From Seiridium cupressi (Eukaryota; Ascomycota; Sordariomycetes; Amphisphaeriales; Sporocadaceae), in assembly GCA_036674765.1 (NCBI GenBank), contig JARVKI010000057.1, positions 62,001 through 126,000 on the forward strand: a stretch of DNA of 64,000 nucleotides, read 5' to 3'. A program made the position numbers and the translations under genes. Position 1 is the first letter of the stretch, and the number at the start of each line of letters is the position of its first letter. This document shows positions 32,759 to 43,395 of this stretch, one piece after another. The notes under the pieces are model-generated. The model made no database searches. It worked only from the letters and a program-made list of their open reading frames with translations, and was not told the origin of the DNA.

Positions 32759-34378
32759 CTACCTGTAAAACACTGTCAAATCTCCAGTTGGGGCCGGAAT
32801 TTCTTTCAGCCTCTCAACGATCTCTTGAGCCGTCAGGTTCTGCTCGGTGATAATTTGATCGAAAGAGTGGCAGCCATCCGTGTATTTTTGCAGAAGATCC
32901 CATCCGCGCATTCTTTCTGCCGAACCATCGGGGTCTTCGTTCCCATCCAATGTGCTTCGCTTTGCCCCATTCTGTAAGTGGAACTGCATTGGCAGCAACT
33001 GTCCCGTTGCGAGCTGGGTGAGATACTGCTTCGAGACGACATATTTTTGCACCCGGTATAGAAGCCCCTTGATGACGCCGAACTGGACGAGGCGCCGCAC
33101 ATCGATAAGGCTAAGAACAGGGAAGCCGGCGTCCTGATGTAACTTGATCCATTCCATAACCGACCGCCCAACACAGAAGGTTGTCATCAGCTTGACAAGC
33201 TGGTAGTTGGAGATGCGCTGAGATGCCAGTGGCGCATTTGATGAGGGTTGTCTGTTACTGCCGCCAGTGGTATTTGGAGCCTTCGTATTTGTAGGACGAG
33301 GGGTGGTAGACGCGGATGCGTCCGGACGGTCTGGCACTCCATCGTCGGGTACAAGGCCCCCAATGCATACATACCCAGCGCATTCGTCAATCAACCCATC
33401 TCGATTAGAAATAAAGTCATGGATTGCAGGTCGCGGCGCGTAACAACCACTGAAGAAGAACATGTCCAGGAGTAGGATGGTGTCGTAGTAGAGAAGATGT
33501 CGTAAGGCCGTTTTGGTCAAAGGTAGGGAGACGTCGGCCAGCCAGGCAACACGGCGCACATCATTTACACCGTCAATATGAGGGATGAGTTTTTGCAAGG
33601 TCAGATCCCAAGTTGGATCCACAATTTCAGTGAGCTTCATCTTTGGCACCGGGACGTGCCATCCGCGCACCGGCGGTGGAGGTGGATGATAGGGAAACAA
33701 CTTCATGTTGATGGTGTTAGCTTCGTCTGCGAGGTTGTCAGTGTTACAACGCTAAAGAAAGGGTGGTCTGATCAGTGACAGTAAGTAGTGTGCAAAGAGT
33801 ATGTAATGAAGTGTAAATACGTACCGACCGGGATCATGCACTCGCCATAGTTATTGAGATCCTCCTTGACAATCTCCAGTAGACTCTCAATAGGCCGTCG
33901 TCCATCGTCAACCTTGCCCTCGGAACTCAGATACCCACCCTGCTTCTCCATTTCAGCAAAGGTGAGAGCCAGTCTCCTGACGAGGCGCTCGTACGGAATG
34001 AAGTCGCAATCAGACTCGACGACGAGTCCGAAATTGAATATGAACTCATTCCGAAGGTAGCGTTCATGCTGGATCGAGACCGGGTAGCCCAGGATGCTGT
34101 ATTTGTTGTCCGGCGTGTTGACAGTCACGAAGCGATTGAAGAAGGCCTTGCGTGGAATGATATATTCTTGAAGGATGTCAAAGTCTATCAGAGGCGGTTT
34201 GGCATGCAAGGTGAATTGGGAGGCTACAATGCAGCCTGGCGGCGACTGGGCCACGACTTTGGTACCTATCGCGACGGGTCAGCACACGGTATATCCTACG
34301 TCACTGGCTACATTTCTCAGACGCTGAATACTGACCTTCCTGAGGCAGAAACCTCGCATAGAAGATGCCTTGTATCAT
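32759..34378 (-). CDS. NPR2: Nitrogen permease regulator 2 (SEACIT/GATOR1 subunit)
   Basis: Three exons, complement(join(32759..33726,33825..34265,34336..34378)), give 483 residues. The N-terminal longin-like part contains MIQGIFYARFLPQEGTKVV, LGYPVSIQHERYLRNEF and FNFGLVVESDCDF. The join across the 98-base intron gives MIPVDEANTINMKLFP, matching IPIDESNTI of NPRL2. The C-terminal half has WDLTLQKLIPHIDGVNDVRRVA, RHLLYYDTILLLDMF, a Thr/Asn/Pro-rich insert, and LIDVRRLVQFGVIKGLLYR with DGCHSFDQI. With Npr3 and Iml1 it restrains TORC1 at the vacuole when amino acids are scarce. It is a few residues longer than the human protein because of the insert. Confidence 0.95.
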
Positions 34379-35068
34379 GTTGGACTTGTCTTCAAATGAC
34401 AGAACTGAGCGCCAGCTTTGTATGTCATCACGCCTGGTTGCAGCTGTTATGCATTTCGATCCATTCGTCTGAGGCGCAAGGTTGAAACTCCGCGCGACGC
34501 CTTCTCATTCGTTTCCTACGCAATTCTGCTGCTGTTGACACTCACAATGCTGAATTGATTGCCGATTGAGTTTGTGTCCTGAAACTACGGCCGTGAGATG
34601 TCTTGCGCGTCTGAGCTGTCGGGCGCGTGTAATGCAGCGTACGATAGGGTGTTGGAAGTCGCCTTGATTCCCCGAGCGCCTGAGAATTTACGATTTGGAG
34701 CGGGCAGCTGGTCCCACTTGCCGTCATCAATGTGCGATTTGTTCGTCAGAAACACTGTGACTGTTTGCACTATATTCATTTGATGTTGGATTTCTCATTA
34801 TTCCAGCAACTCATATGTTGGTCATAACCACGACATCGGCAATTTTCATTTACAAGGCTAAATTTCACTGATCAAACCAAGTATTTGGACGCCTTCAGAA
34901 ACTTTGGTCGTTATCATGAATTGATTCTCCGTAAATCAAGTGGTATAAGAGTACAATGATAAAAATTCAAATGCATTTGACCCCAACCGCTTCACTGATG
35001 CCCAAAATTCAACCACTTCAATGTCCCCCTATACTATCCTAACCACTCTTTCAGCACATCGCCTTCCT
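34379..35068. other. Intergenic, no gene seen
   Basis: Upstream region of NPR2 and 3' region of the secreted-protein gene, both on the minus strand. Confidence 0.45.
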
Positions 35069-36199
35069 CTAAGTGTGGCCGACGAGGCCGGTCTGAGGAG
35101 CGTTATCAGGGTTGATGTTGGTACCCGCGAAACCCAAAGCAGTGTTCCAAGCATCGGCTGTCGAAGCATTCTTCGCACCGCCACCAAGTGAGGCCTGCGC
35201 TGTCGTGCAGGCAGTGTGGGCATCATCGGCAGCACCGCAAACGTTGACCAGCTGATCGCAGATACGGTTGAAGATGATGTTAGGGTTCAACGCCTCTTCC
35301 TGACCCTTGTTGACGACAGGGTCCTGAGCCTGGAAGGTGAACTCACCCGCCTTGCGACCGTTGAGGGACTCCTCGAACTTGACGGTAGGAGTGCAGGTTC
35401 CGAAGTCGAGGCCGAGCGAGCTCGCCTGAAAACCGTCAAAAGTTCCGGTCACAGGATCGCTAACGGCACCAGCACCAGTAGCGGCCGAGGCGGCAGCTGA
35501 TGTGGCAGCAGCATCGGCGGAAGCAGTAGTAGCACTGGCAGCAGTGGTGGCGGCAGCGGTAGCGGCAGCGGATACGGTAGCGCTCGACTTGTTACACTTG
35601 ATGGTAGTTGCAGCCGCAGCGGCGGAGCTGGCTACGGCAGTAGCGGTGGCAGAGCTGCCGGTGTTGGCGGTATTACCGGTGCTACCCGACGACTGGTCCT
35701 GACCGTTCACGGAAAAGTTGGAGAAGCCTTGAGCGATCATCACTTCAGCCACACTGAGGCCAGTGGCATCAAAAGGAGTTGTGAGAGATGAGGCAGAGTT
35801 TGCGTTCTCCGTGTCAGAGCCAGTGACTGCGGGATCGATCAGAGGCACGATGCCACGAAGCTCTGCGGTGGCGGGCAAGGTGGCATCACCACAGATGTTG
35901 GGGATGCTGACGACGAAAGGGTTGAAATTCTGCTCAGCAGCAACCACCTGAGCGGCACCTGAGATGACAGCAGGATCGGTACCCAGAGTCGTAACGATCT
36001 TGTCTGCAAGCTGCAGCTTAGCACAGGGGTCGGCAGCCGCAAGCAGGACTCCTGGAACACTACCGGCCAAAGTAGCAGCCTCGCCAGAGCTTCCAAAGTT
36101 GCTGAGAGCAGTAATGAAGGATACAGGAGTCTGTTCCTGGCCGAAACGGGCCTCGGCGATGGCCAAAAGGCCTGAAATAACAACTGTCTTGGCGTACAT
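35069..36199 (-). CDS. Ser/Thr/Ala-rich secreted, cell-wall-like protein
   Basis: Single exon of 376 residues from the ATG at 36199. It starts with a signal peptide (MYAKTVVISGLLAIAEA, cleaved near RFGQEQ). The N-terminal domain has paired Cys (ADPCAKLQ, NICGD). A central stretch of about 100 residues is built almost only from Ala, Thr and Ser and is a likely O-mannosylated linker. The C-terminal domain is conserved-looking (DFGTCTPTVKFEESLNGRKAGEF, FNRICDQLVNVCGA) with four Cys. No GPI signal is seen at the C-terminus. The layout fits a fungal secreted or wall-attached protein. No enzyme motif is visible, and the function is unknown. The frame is open further upstream to 36406, but the signal peptide fixes the start at 36199. 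Confidence 0.8.
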   Translation of the reverse strand: MYAKTVVISGLLAIAEARFGQEQTPVSFITALSNFGSSGEAATLAGSVPGVLLAAADPCAKLQLADKIVTTLGTDPAVISGAAQVVAAEQNFNPFVVSIPNICGDATLPATAELRGIVPLIDPAVTGSDTENANSASSLTTPFDATGLSVAEVMIAQGFSNFSVNGQDQSSGSTGNTANTGSSATATAVASSAAAAATTIKCNKSSATVSAAATAAATTAASATTASADAAATSAAASAATGAGAVSDPVTGTFDGFQASSLGLDFGTCTPTVKFEESLNGRKAGEFTFQAQDPVVNKGQEEALNPNIIFNRICDQLVNVCGAADDAHTACTTAQASLGGGAKNASTADAWNTALGFAGTNINPDNAPQTGLVGHT

Positions 36200-36437
36200 G
36201 TTTGCGGTGAGTGATGCAAGGAGCAAAGGTTCGATAATCTCTGACGAAATAAGGTATATCAATAGAATTGAAGTTGGTTGTAAATATTGACCGGCCGGGC
36301 GGTTGTAAGCAGAAAAGAGAGACAGAAAGAATGTAATGAACGGAAAGTTCGCAGAACTGGAAGAGCTGAATGTCAAAGAAGGAACCAAAGCTTGCTGGGG
36401 AAACACAAGAAGATCGACTGGAGAGAACGAATGGAGG

Positions 36438-36445
36438 TTTATATA
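36438..36445 (-). promoter_or_regulatory. TATA box candidate
   Basis: TATATAAA on the minus strand lies about 240 bases upstream of the ATG of the secreted-protein gene. This is consistent with a core promoter and a leader of about 200 bases. Confidence 0.35.
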
Positions 36446-39112
36446 ACAGTAGTAGAAGGTTGGGATGGCAGAACCTATCAGCTAGCACCTACCAAGAGAC
36501 AGATGAAGGGGCTAGGTTGGTAGGTGTTCGCCAGCACTCCTGCCGCAGATCATACATGAGCATTGAGATCGGATGGTGCGGCGCGAACATGAGCCTTCCC
36601 CAGGCCTAAGAGTCCTCATCCCATGTCAAACACATTCAGTCTGTCTCAGCATGTAGTCAGGGAAGGGGAGGCGGTCATTCGGTCCCTGAACCGAACGATC
36701 TCTTGGCCATGCTGCATGTATCCAGGGTGAGATTCGAGTCTCTGATTGGTTCGTATTATCTTGTCGCGATCTGCAACCAGATCCAGGTTGGCGTCTGCCA
36801 ACATTGGTGGGCCTCGACGGGGCCGGGAGGGGGTGGAGCATTGTCGTGATGTTGCAAGCCTCCCATCATACTTCACCACGGTGGAGCTGTTCCTGGGTGG
36901 CAGAGGTTGCGAGGTAGGGATCTCATGCCTCTTGGGCTGGGCTGGGCTGGGCTGGGGGTTCATGAGGCTCTGCAGTGACGCCATGGCAGCCGCCTGTCAA
37001 GCCCACTTGTATTCGGGTTCACTATATGCAATGCTTCTTCTGCGCATTGATAGCAGATACGTCAAGTCCTTGAAGTCGGCGTTTATTCTGTTGACAGAGA
37101 GAGGGATCATAGTCTCAATAGAACGATGACTGAGCACTCATCGCTAGCAGTACCAAGAGATACGATGTGTTTGTAAATTCTATCCAGGCGGGCGCCCACC
37201 CCTCTCGAAACTCTTTGCAATAGTCGCATTGGCTTAATCAACACAGGGCTATAAAAAAGGACGAAAGATTGGGGGTTGGCTGCCGACGCTAAGGACAGCA
37301 GCTACCCGAGATCCGTCAGAGCGGTAAGCTGCTCTATGCCTGACCACTAAAAAAGCTTAGACGGCCTAAAGCGCACGGGGCATGCAGGCCCCTTACACCG
37401 TCCCACTAGCCTAATTTAAGCCTCATGATGCTCGCTTACAGGGGGTCGGCCGTTTGAACGATCAAACCGTCTCAACAGGGTTCTCTTTTGAGACGACATC
37501 TGAGACTCGCATGCGTTTGATCCGACCTCACATCTTCAGGCGAGCCGCATGCGCGTATTTTTGTGCCTCATCGCCTGCACTCTGTGCTTGGCCTGTTGGC
37601 AGCGGCGCTTCGGTCATGCCCGGTGATATCGTGAGCAACTACGCAAGCGACTCGAGTCGGAAATCACCATCGCCACTACCTCTGGGCGTTGCGACGTAGA
37701 GCTTCTTCAGCGTAGCATTGGCAGGATATTCAGGATGTGTACCGGCCATCGACTTCCTCGCTCATTCATCCTTCTAATCGCAAGCCTCATTCCCCAAAAA
37801 AGCCGAGTCTATATGTCGATTCTTTTTACAATCATGTGTTATTAGGCCACGAGATTCCCAAGAACCCGTTCCTACCCACATCGATCTACACGTGGTTGAG
37901 ATGAGATACCCGCCCAGAGGAGCTACTGTTGATCATGCTTGACAGGTAGATCATATATCACAGCTTTGATAGTACCGACGGAAAATGCAGACACTGCTTG
38001 CGGGCTTAATGCGAAGATCTTGCCTATCTTACGTGTTTCGCCGGCTCCGATCCATCCGATCTCGCCTCTCTCCAGTCCATTCCCTGTGCCCACAGTATAT
38101 TATGTAGTATTTATCAGCACAGCACACTCGCCATTACCTGGTAGCCCAGTTATAACGGATGATCATATGAGGCTTGTCTGTCAATCTCATCGACGAGCGC
38201 TGTAATGCCATAAAACCATTTGTGTACGCGTCATGGCTTGTTATGCGTCTGGTTATGCAATCGCTTACCGTGGTATGCCTCTCATATCCTCCAAGATGAG
38301 CCAGGAGTACTTTTTCTGCCTTAAGACCATGAGGTACGACCCGTTCGATTGTGTGCAGCCGCGAGATGGCCGGGTTGATGCACCCATGCCATGGATTCCT
38401 AAAGGCCATTTGGTGTTTTCCAGATAGTCTCTTGCTGATGATCAATTTGCTATGATAAACGCCCCTAGATATTCACCAAGCAAACATAGCTATTGAATGA
38501 ATCCATGATAGTAACATGACAACATAGTATAAGATATTTTGGCAATCTGAACAAGATATCGTCTATTTAATGCACCATTCTCAATTGACCACCTGTTCAT
38601 TATTCTCCCTTCTAAGCTCAGCATCGTCCATCGCATTGGTCGCTCCCTATAGCAGCACCGCTAATATGGCGGTTTCCATGCTCGTCAAATGGCACAGAAA
38701 CCTGTCTGCAATGAAGATCGGGATATCGAAATTAGAATAAAACAGAAGAATAAGTAGAGGAGGAAGAAACAAACCTACAAGGAGCTCAAGTGCTAATCGC
38801 CGCAGCCTGGCCCTGGCAGCCCAGCGTGTTAGGCTATAGTGGTGTCCCAACCGGGTATAGTTTACGAGCAGCTTTGCCGACCGGGGAGCCCGCAAACCAA
38901 CCATATTCGTTGCCAAACCAAAAAGTAACCAAGATACCTAGCATCGTAATTTGAAAAGGAAAGGAGGAGGAACGCCCAACTTATATAAGCTACGCAGTAG
39001 TGATGCTGTCGAGCCATATATGGATCCGTCGCCCTCCAGAGAGAGAAGTTTCACGTAGTCTACCTTAGAGAAATTGATCCTGCCATTTTTCTGGATATAC
39101 TATTATTTCGGA
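36446..39112. other. Gene-poor region
   Basis: About 2.7 kb with no supportable gene. The frames at 36746-37129 (plus), 37454-37699 (plus) and 38647-38916 (minus) lack domains. A short GGGCT repeat lies at 36934-36957. No transposon motif was seen. Confidence 0.4.
36934..36957 (+). repeat. (GGGCT)n short tandem repeat
   Basis: Four perfect GGGCT units followed by a G run, non-coding. Confidence 0.8.
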
Positions 39113-40062
39113 ATGTTCAACATATGGTTCTTGTCAGGGGTCACGGCCCCTTTCGATTCATCGAACCGTTTGATTACATCTGCTTTCATGCCACCCCTAG
39201 TCCTGGGACTTATACGACTCACGTTCGCGGTCTACGGAGTCGCTGGAATCTTCATCAAGCTCATCATAGCGAAAGACGAGTCAGCCGGTGCCTCCTTCTC
39301 CTACTTTAGTAATATCACATACTGGGGCATTACTTTCTACCTTCTCTTTTCCTCCTTCCATGGCTTGGCCTACGCCCTTCGAGGAGTGTACCCCCTAGCG
39401 CAATGGCCGAAATTCCTCCAGGCTTTGCATCTATTGCTATACTCGACGATTGTCAACTACCCATTCATTGTTACCATAGTGTTCTGGTCGCTGCAGTACG
39501 GCCCTGAGAAGCTTGCTTCTCCATATTTGGCGTGGTCAAACGTAGGGATTCCGATCACTCCTAAACATGGGAAGAAACTGACACGTTTACAGATATCCCG
39601 TCATGCTTTGAATACCCTGGTCAGCGTGCTCGAAGTCATCCTCTCTCGTACCGAACCGATGCCATGGGTGTAGGTCCTCCCGACGATTTCAGGTCCAGCA
39701 CATCTAGACTAATTCTGAGTAGCCACGCTCCGCTCTTGGTTTTAATGCTTGGAGGATATTGTGCCATTGTTTACATCACCGAGGCAAACGAAGGCTTCTA
39801 CACATATGGGTTTATGAACCCGACAAAACAAGGGCCAGGGAAAGTTGCTGGGATGATAGTTGGCATAGGAGTTGGGTCGGTGTTCTTGTTTGCTATCGTT
39901 CGTCTGGTGATCATGATCCGCTGTCGCTTGACGGAAAAAGACCACGCACGACCGTTGGAGTCAAGGGACGGCCCGGAAACGCAGGCTGTCGAGCTTGTCA
40001 TCTTCCGTAGCCGGCAGGAAAAAGAACCCAAAGATCCAATGAGATGTGTAGAAGATGTGTAA
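39113..40062 (+). CDS. FAR-17a/AIG1-like integral membrane protein
   Basis: Three exons, 39113..39541, 39593..39669 and 39723..40062, give 281 residues. Six or so membrane spans are visible. The family signature AWSNISRHALNTLVSVLEVILSRTE appears only if a 51-base segment (39542-39592, GTAGGG to TTTACAG, CTGAC branch point) is removed as an intron. That segment is in frame and has no stop, so it is invisible to a simple ORF scan. The second intron joins PWV-HAPLLVL. Thr69 in SNITYWG and His147 in ISRHALN could correspond to the Thr/His pair of AIG1/ADTRP-type hydrolases; this is inference. The last 40 residues form a charged cytosolic tail. The frame upstream of 39113 lacks ATG, so 39113 is chosen. 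Substrate unknown. Confidence 0.85.
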
Positions 40063-40211
40063 CGAGACTAAACGGAGGTCATCACGCCATGGCTTCCATG
40101 GCTATCTCCCCAAATTGAGCCGTAGCCATTCCAGGAAACTCTTGTCCTCGATCGTTGTAGTTTCCAGCTGATGGTATAATCCCGCGCATCGGGATCTCTC
40201 AAGTGTGGTCC

Positions 40212-40559
40212 TCAAGCAATTGGGACCGTGGTAGTCTCCTTTTTCAGGCTCTTTGCTTCGTGCCCGAGCGCGAGGCGATCGAACAGTACGTATGACGTGA
40301 CGAGCAGGATTGGCATCGCCACCATGAATCCAACGTACTTCCGCGATGCGGCTTTGTAAGCCGGGGACGAAGGATCGATCTGTTTTGGCGCCGGAGCACG
40401 GAGACTGTGTGGGAGCTTTAGAGTAGAAGCTGCGGTAGCTGTGGGAGCGGCGGCCGGAGAAGCGTTTGCGGGAGTCGCATTATAAGGCAGAGGAGGGATT
40501 CTGGGCGTTGAGGACTTTGTGGCGATGCGCGGCGCTCTTGGCTTTTTCGAGGACGCCAT
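40212..40559 (-). CDS. Small fungal membrane protein with Pro/Ala-rich N-terminus
   Basis: Single exon of 115 residues from the ATG at 40559. The first 60 residues are Pro-, Ala- and Thr-rich and basic. They are followed by PAYKAASRKYVGFMVAMPIL, which opens one membrane span ending LVTSYVLFDRLALG, and a short charged tail. The basic Ala/Ser-rich start could be a mitochondrial presequence, but this is inference. I recall similar small fungal proteins without assigned function. It is convergent with the AIG1-like gene, 149 bases away. Confidence 0.65.
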   Translation of the reverse strand: MASSKKPRAPRIATKSSTPRIPPLPYNATPANASPAAAPTATAASTLKLPHSLRAPAPKQIDPSSPAYKAASRKYVGFMVAMPILLVTSYVLFDRLALGHEAKSLKKETTTVPIA

Positions 40560-41038
40560 TCCTGCTGGGTTGGTAGCGAAGCGGCGGCACTGGTTGTTGG
40601 ATGACCGTTTTCACGGGTTTACGGTAAAGATCAAGAAAGTGTCGGCAGAAGAGCTTAAGAAGTTCATTATCCAGACCCCGGCCCCACCTGGCAGCCGGCC
40701 CGCCAGCGACTAATACTAAAATTGCTTTACAACAAAATATAACTAGTTATCATTTTCCCTATAAATGTCAACTATTCACGCCATATATTACATTCTTTAG
40801 GTCAACTGTTTCTATATGGGATCAAACATGGCCCTAAACATATATCAATAACCTCAAGGTAAGGATGATAGACTAAAGCGGCCCCTTTCTCTTTTAGATA
40901 AATGATGATATAGTGATGTGATGAGACCATGTTTACGTCCATAATTTTTATTTTATCTTAATCATTTCTCTTGGTACCTCCAAGGTTAATCCTTCGCTTG
41001 CTTCGCGGTAAGGCATCTGAGTAGACATCATCGTCAGG
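40560..41038. other. Intergenic, no gene seen
   Basis: AT-rich sequence between two minus-strand genes. The plus-strand frame 40519-40713 is not supported. Confidence 0.4.
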
Positions 41039-42259
41039 CTACTCCACCTGGACCGATACACGCTTCACCTCCGAAGGCGCGCTCAGAATCCACTCTTTCC
41101 ATCTTTCTGTGTTGGCCTTATTCTGTAATGTTAACTTCAGCCGAACCTGTACTTCCTCATCGTGATTTTCCGATGGAAATACAGCTAGAGGATATCCCAA
41201 ATGCGACAATATAATACTGGAAGGTTTGCCACTGCTACGTGAAGGACAAGCAGAAAGATGACAGTATACCGGGTATACGGGAGCATCTTCGACATGCCGT
41301 GAACGAGCTGCCATCGGACCTACTAACCTGACGTTCATTGTGTCTTCCGCGAGAAAAGATCCACCACAATGACGAAGAGCGAGATTCACCATCTTTCGAT
41401 GGATGTCTGCTACTGATAGTCCATATGCAGCCGTCTCTGGGCGACCTAGAATCTGAACTAAGGATCTTGTGAAGGAACCGATATTGTTGAAGTCTATTAC
41501 CTTTCCCATAGAGCTGGCTCCCAAATGTTCGAATAGTCTCTCACCAGATACACTGTGCCCATGGAGGCCGTATTCGCAATCGTACAGGGTCAAGACGTCT
41601 GCCTTCCCTGAGGCAAGGATCTGCGGTACGATGCCGGAGTTGATTGTACCTCCCCAGTATCTGGATGTCGTGTTAGTAATTGCGGAAGCGTGTAATTAAC
41701 GTGTAAAATGGTCTATTAACGCATACTCTCCGAACCATATTCCAGCACCTTTTCCGTCTTCTGGTCTTCTCGCTAAACCGCAATACCTGCAATATTCAGC
41801 CGTATGTACATGCATCGCTCTTGTTTGCCAAACTTACCAGAAGATCAACATATTCCCCTCATCTCCATAAACCTGCACGAATCGCTCGAGGTTCGATTTC
41901 AGAAAGTGCTGGGGCCGGTCGATGCTGGGTATTAGCCAGATTTGGACATCAAAGTGATAAAGCCTGCTGAATACATCTGCCAGCTTCCTGGCTGCCTTTT
42001 CAGCACCAAGTCTGCAGTCATCTGTCTCGGCCCAGTAGGTCAGGAAGACCTTGACTCGTCGGTATCGGCTGTGGTGACGCGCATTCCAACCCTCGTCTGC
42101 GATGTGCTGGAGTCGATCCTCAAGTGCCGCGGCATATGGCTTTGCTTTGTTGGGTCTATGGACTGCTTCGTTCACAGCCCCAAGAAGTCGATTCCAGTTT
42201 TCATTGAGTCGGGCGCGCCGCTTAAATGGGTCACGGCTTGACATGGGCGAAGTCGTCAT
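41039..42259 (-). CDS. Caspase-fold (C14-like) protein, probably catalytically impaired
   Basis: Three exons, complement(join(41039..41660,41727..41786,41838..42259)), give 367 residues; an in-frame ATG at 42244 is a second possible start. The N-terminal helical part (WNRLLGAVNEAVHRP) leads into VKVFLTYWAETDD, the beta-1 strand of fungal caspase-like domains. Then come FDVQIWLIPS and MLIFWYCGLARR, the strand where active members have YYGGHG. The catalytic His is absent (residues 142-146 read YCGLA). The Cys strand is kept as VLTLYDCEYG (Cys189). With Cys but no His the protein is likely inactive or regulatory. The domain call comes from strand order, not a search. The C-terminal 180 residues are less clear. 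Partner and role unknown. Confidence 0.75.
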
Positions 42260-42698
42260 AGGTAACGGGTTTCGCTGCTAGATTGCGGATTCGTAGTTTT
42301 GGGTGTCTCATGAGCATTGCAAATGAAAAACAGGTCTCTAGATTTGTATTTGTATGCAGTGTGGACAGGAGCAACTCAGGTTTTGTATTGCCCTCAGTTA
42401 TATAGATTTTGGGCTTTTGCTAAGTGAGTGCAGATTCGAGCAGCAATGAGCGAGTTTCTTGATGCTGGTGCTGATGCAAGTTCTTATCTCTGATTCCGAG
42501 GCTTGCCTCATGCTGGAAAGAGCTGGGACACCGAGTCTGTTTACCCCATGACCACAAAATCAAACGCATTAATTAAGAAAACTACGTGTTATAACAAATG
42601 CTCATCGACTGAATCTTATTGTAGATGCATCAGCAACGATGCAGAGTAATTCAATCACTTCATGTTTCGATGACAGGGAAGTGCATCACTAATTGTTG

Positions 42699-42742
<44 letters not shown>

Positions 42743-42912
42743 ACCAAAAGAGAAAATGGGCAATAAACCAGGAAAGGGCCAAATAAATACACAAACAAAG
42801 AATAAAAAAAAATATGGGTGGGGGAGAGGGGTTTAAANNNNNNNNNNTCTAAAACAAAAATTTCCTTTTATATAAAAACTTAACTTTTTTATTTCCCCTT
42901 CTTTTAAAAAAA

Positions 42913-42963
<51 letters not shown>

Positions 42964-43395
42964 TCCGTCATCGAAATAGTGCCTTCAGCCAGAGAAAGGC
43001 GCAAGAAATGCACGACGACTGAATCTTCAACTAGATGGCTGTGAGCATCTTCGTTAAAACTCAGCATATTAAACATGATAAAACAAAGTCTACGAGGTAA
43101 GTGCTGCGTTGGACAAAGCTCGAGAATTCCGCTCACGTCAACCCTCGCTGCGAAGAATGTCCATGAGTGAGTTTGGTGGATCGTCTTATGGATCGGTATG
43201 GCTTAGGTCTAGACTATCCATGCTTAAAGGACAGTTACAATTGCACCTGTCTGGCCGCCGACGTCGTTGTATCAACAAGGAAACCTAAAAGTTTCATGAA
43301 TCGTCTTCAGGGAGTATTCAGATATCTATAGTGGGATATCAACTCGCACCCAAGCAACTATATTATACATTTCTTTCTATTTGTACAGGCAACAT
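42260..43395. other. Intergenic with poly-A tracts and an N gap
   Basis: No gene is seen. The part from 42699 to 42961 is low-complexity A-rich sequence with an assembly gap, described separately. Confidence 0.6.
42699..42961 (+). repeat. Two poly-A tracts flanking a low-complexity segment with an assembly gap
   Basis: A run of 41 A (42699-42739) and one of 43 A (42919-42961) bracket about 180 bases that include ten N (42838-42847) and many homopolymer steps. This looks like poorly resolved sequence rather than true genomic order. Confidence 0.85.

Noticed and set aside
35216..35702. Antisense open frames with Ala/Val-rich translations
   Set aside because: They are shadows of the Ala/Ser/Thr-rich secreted protein gene on the minus strand.
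38647..38916. 89-codon minus-strand frame with a hydrophobic stretch
   Set aside because: Starts with a non-ATG codon, has a short hydrophobic segment but no conserved features.
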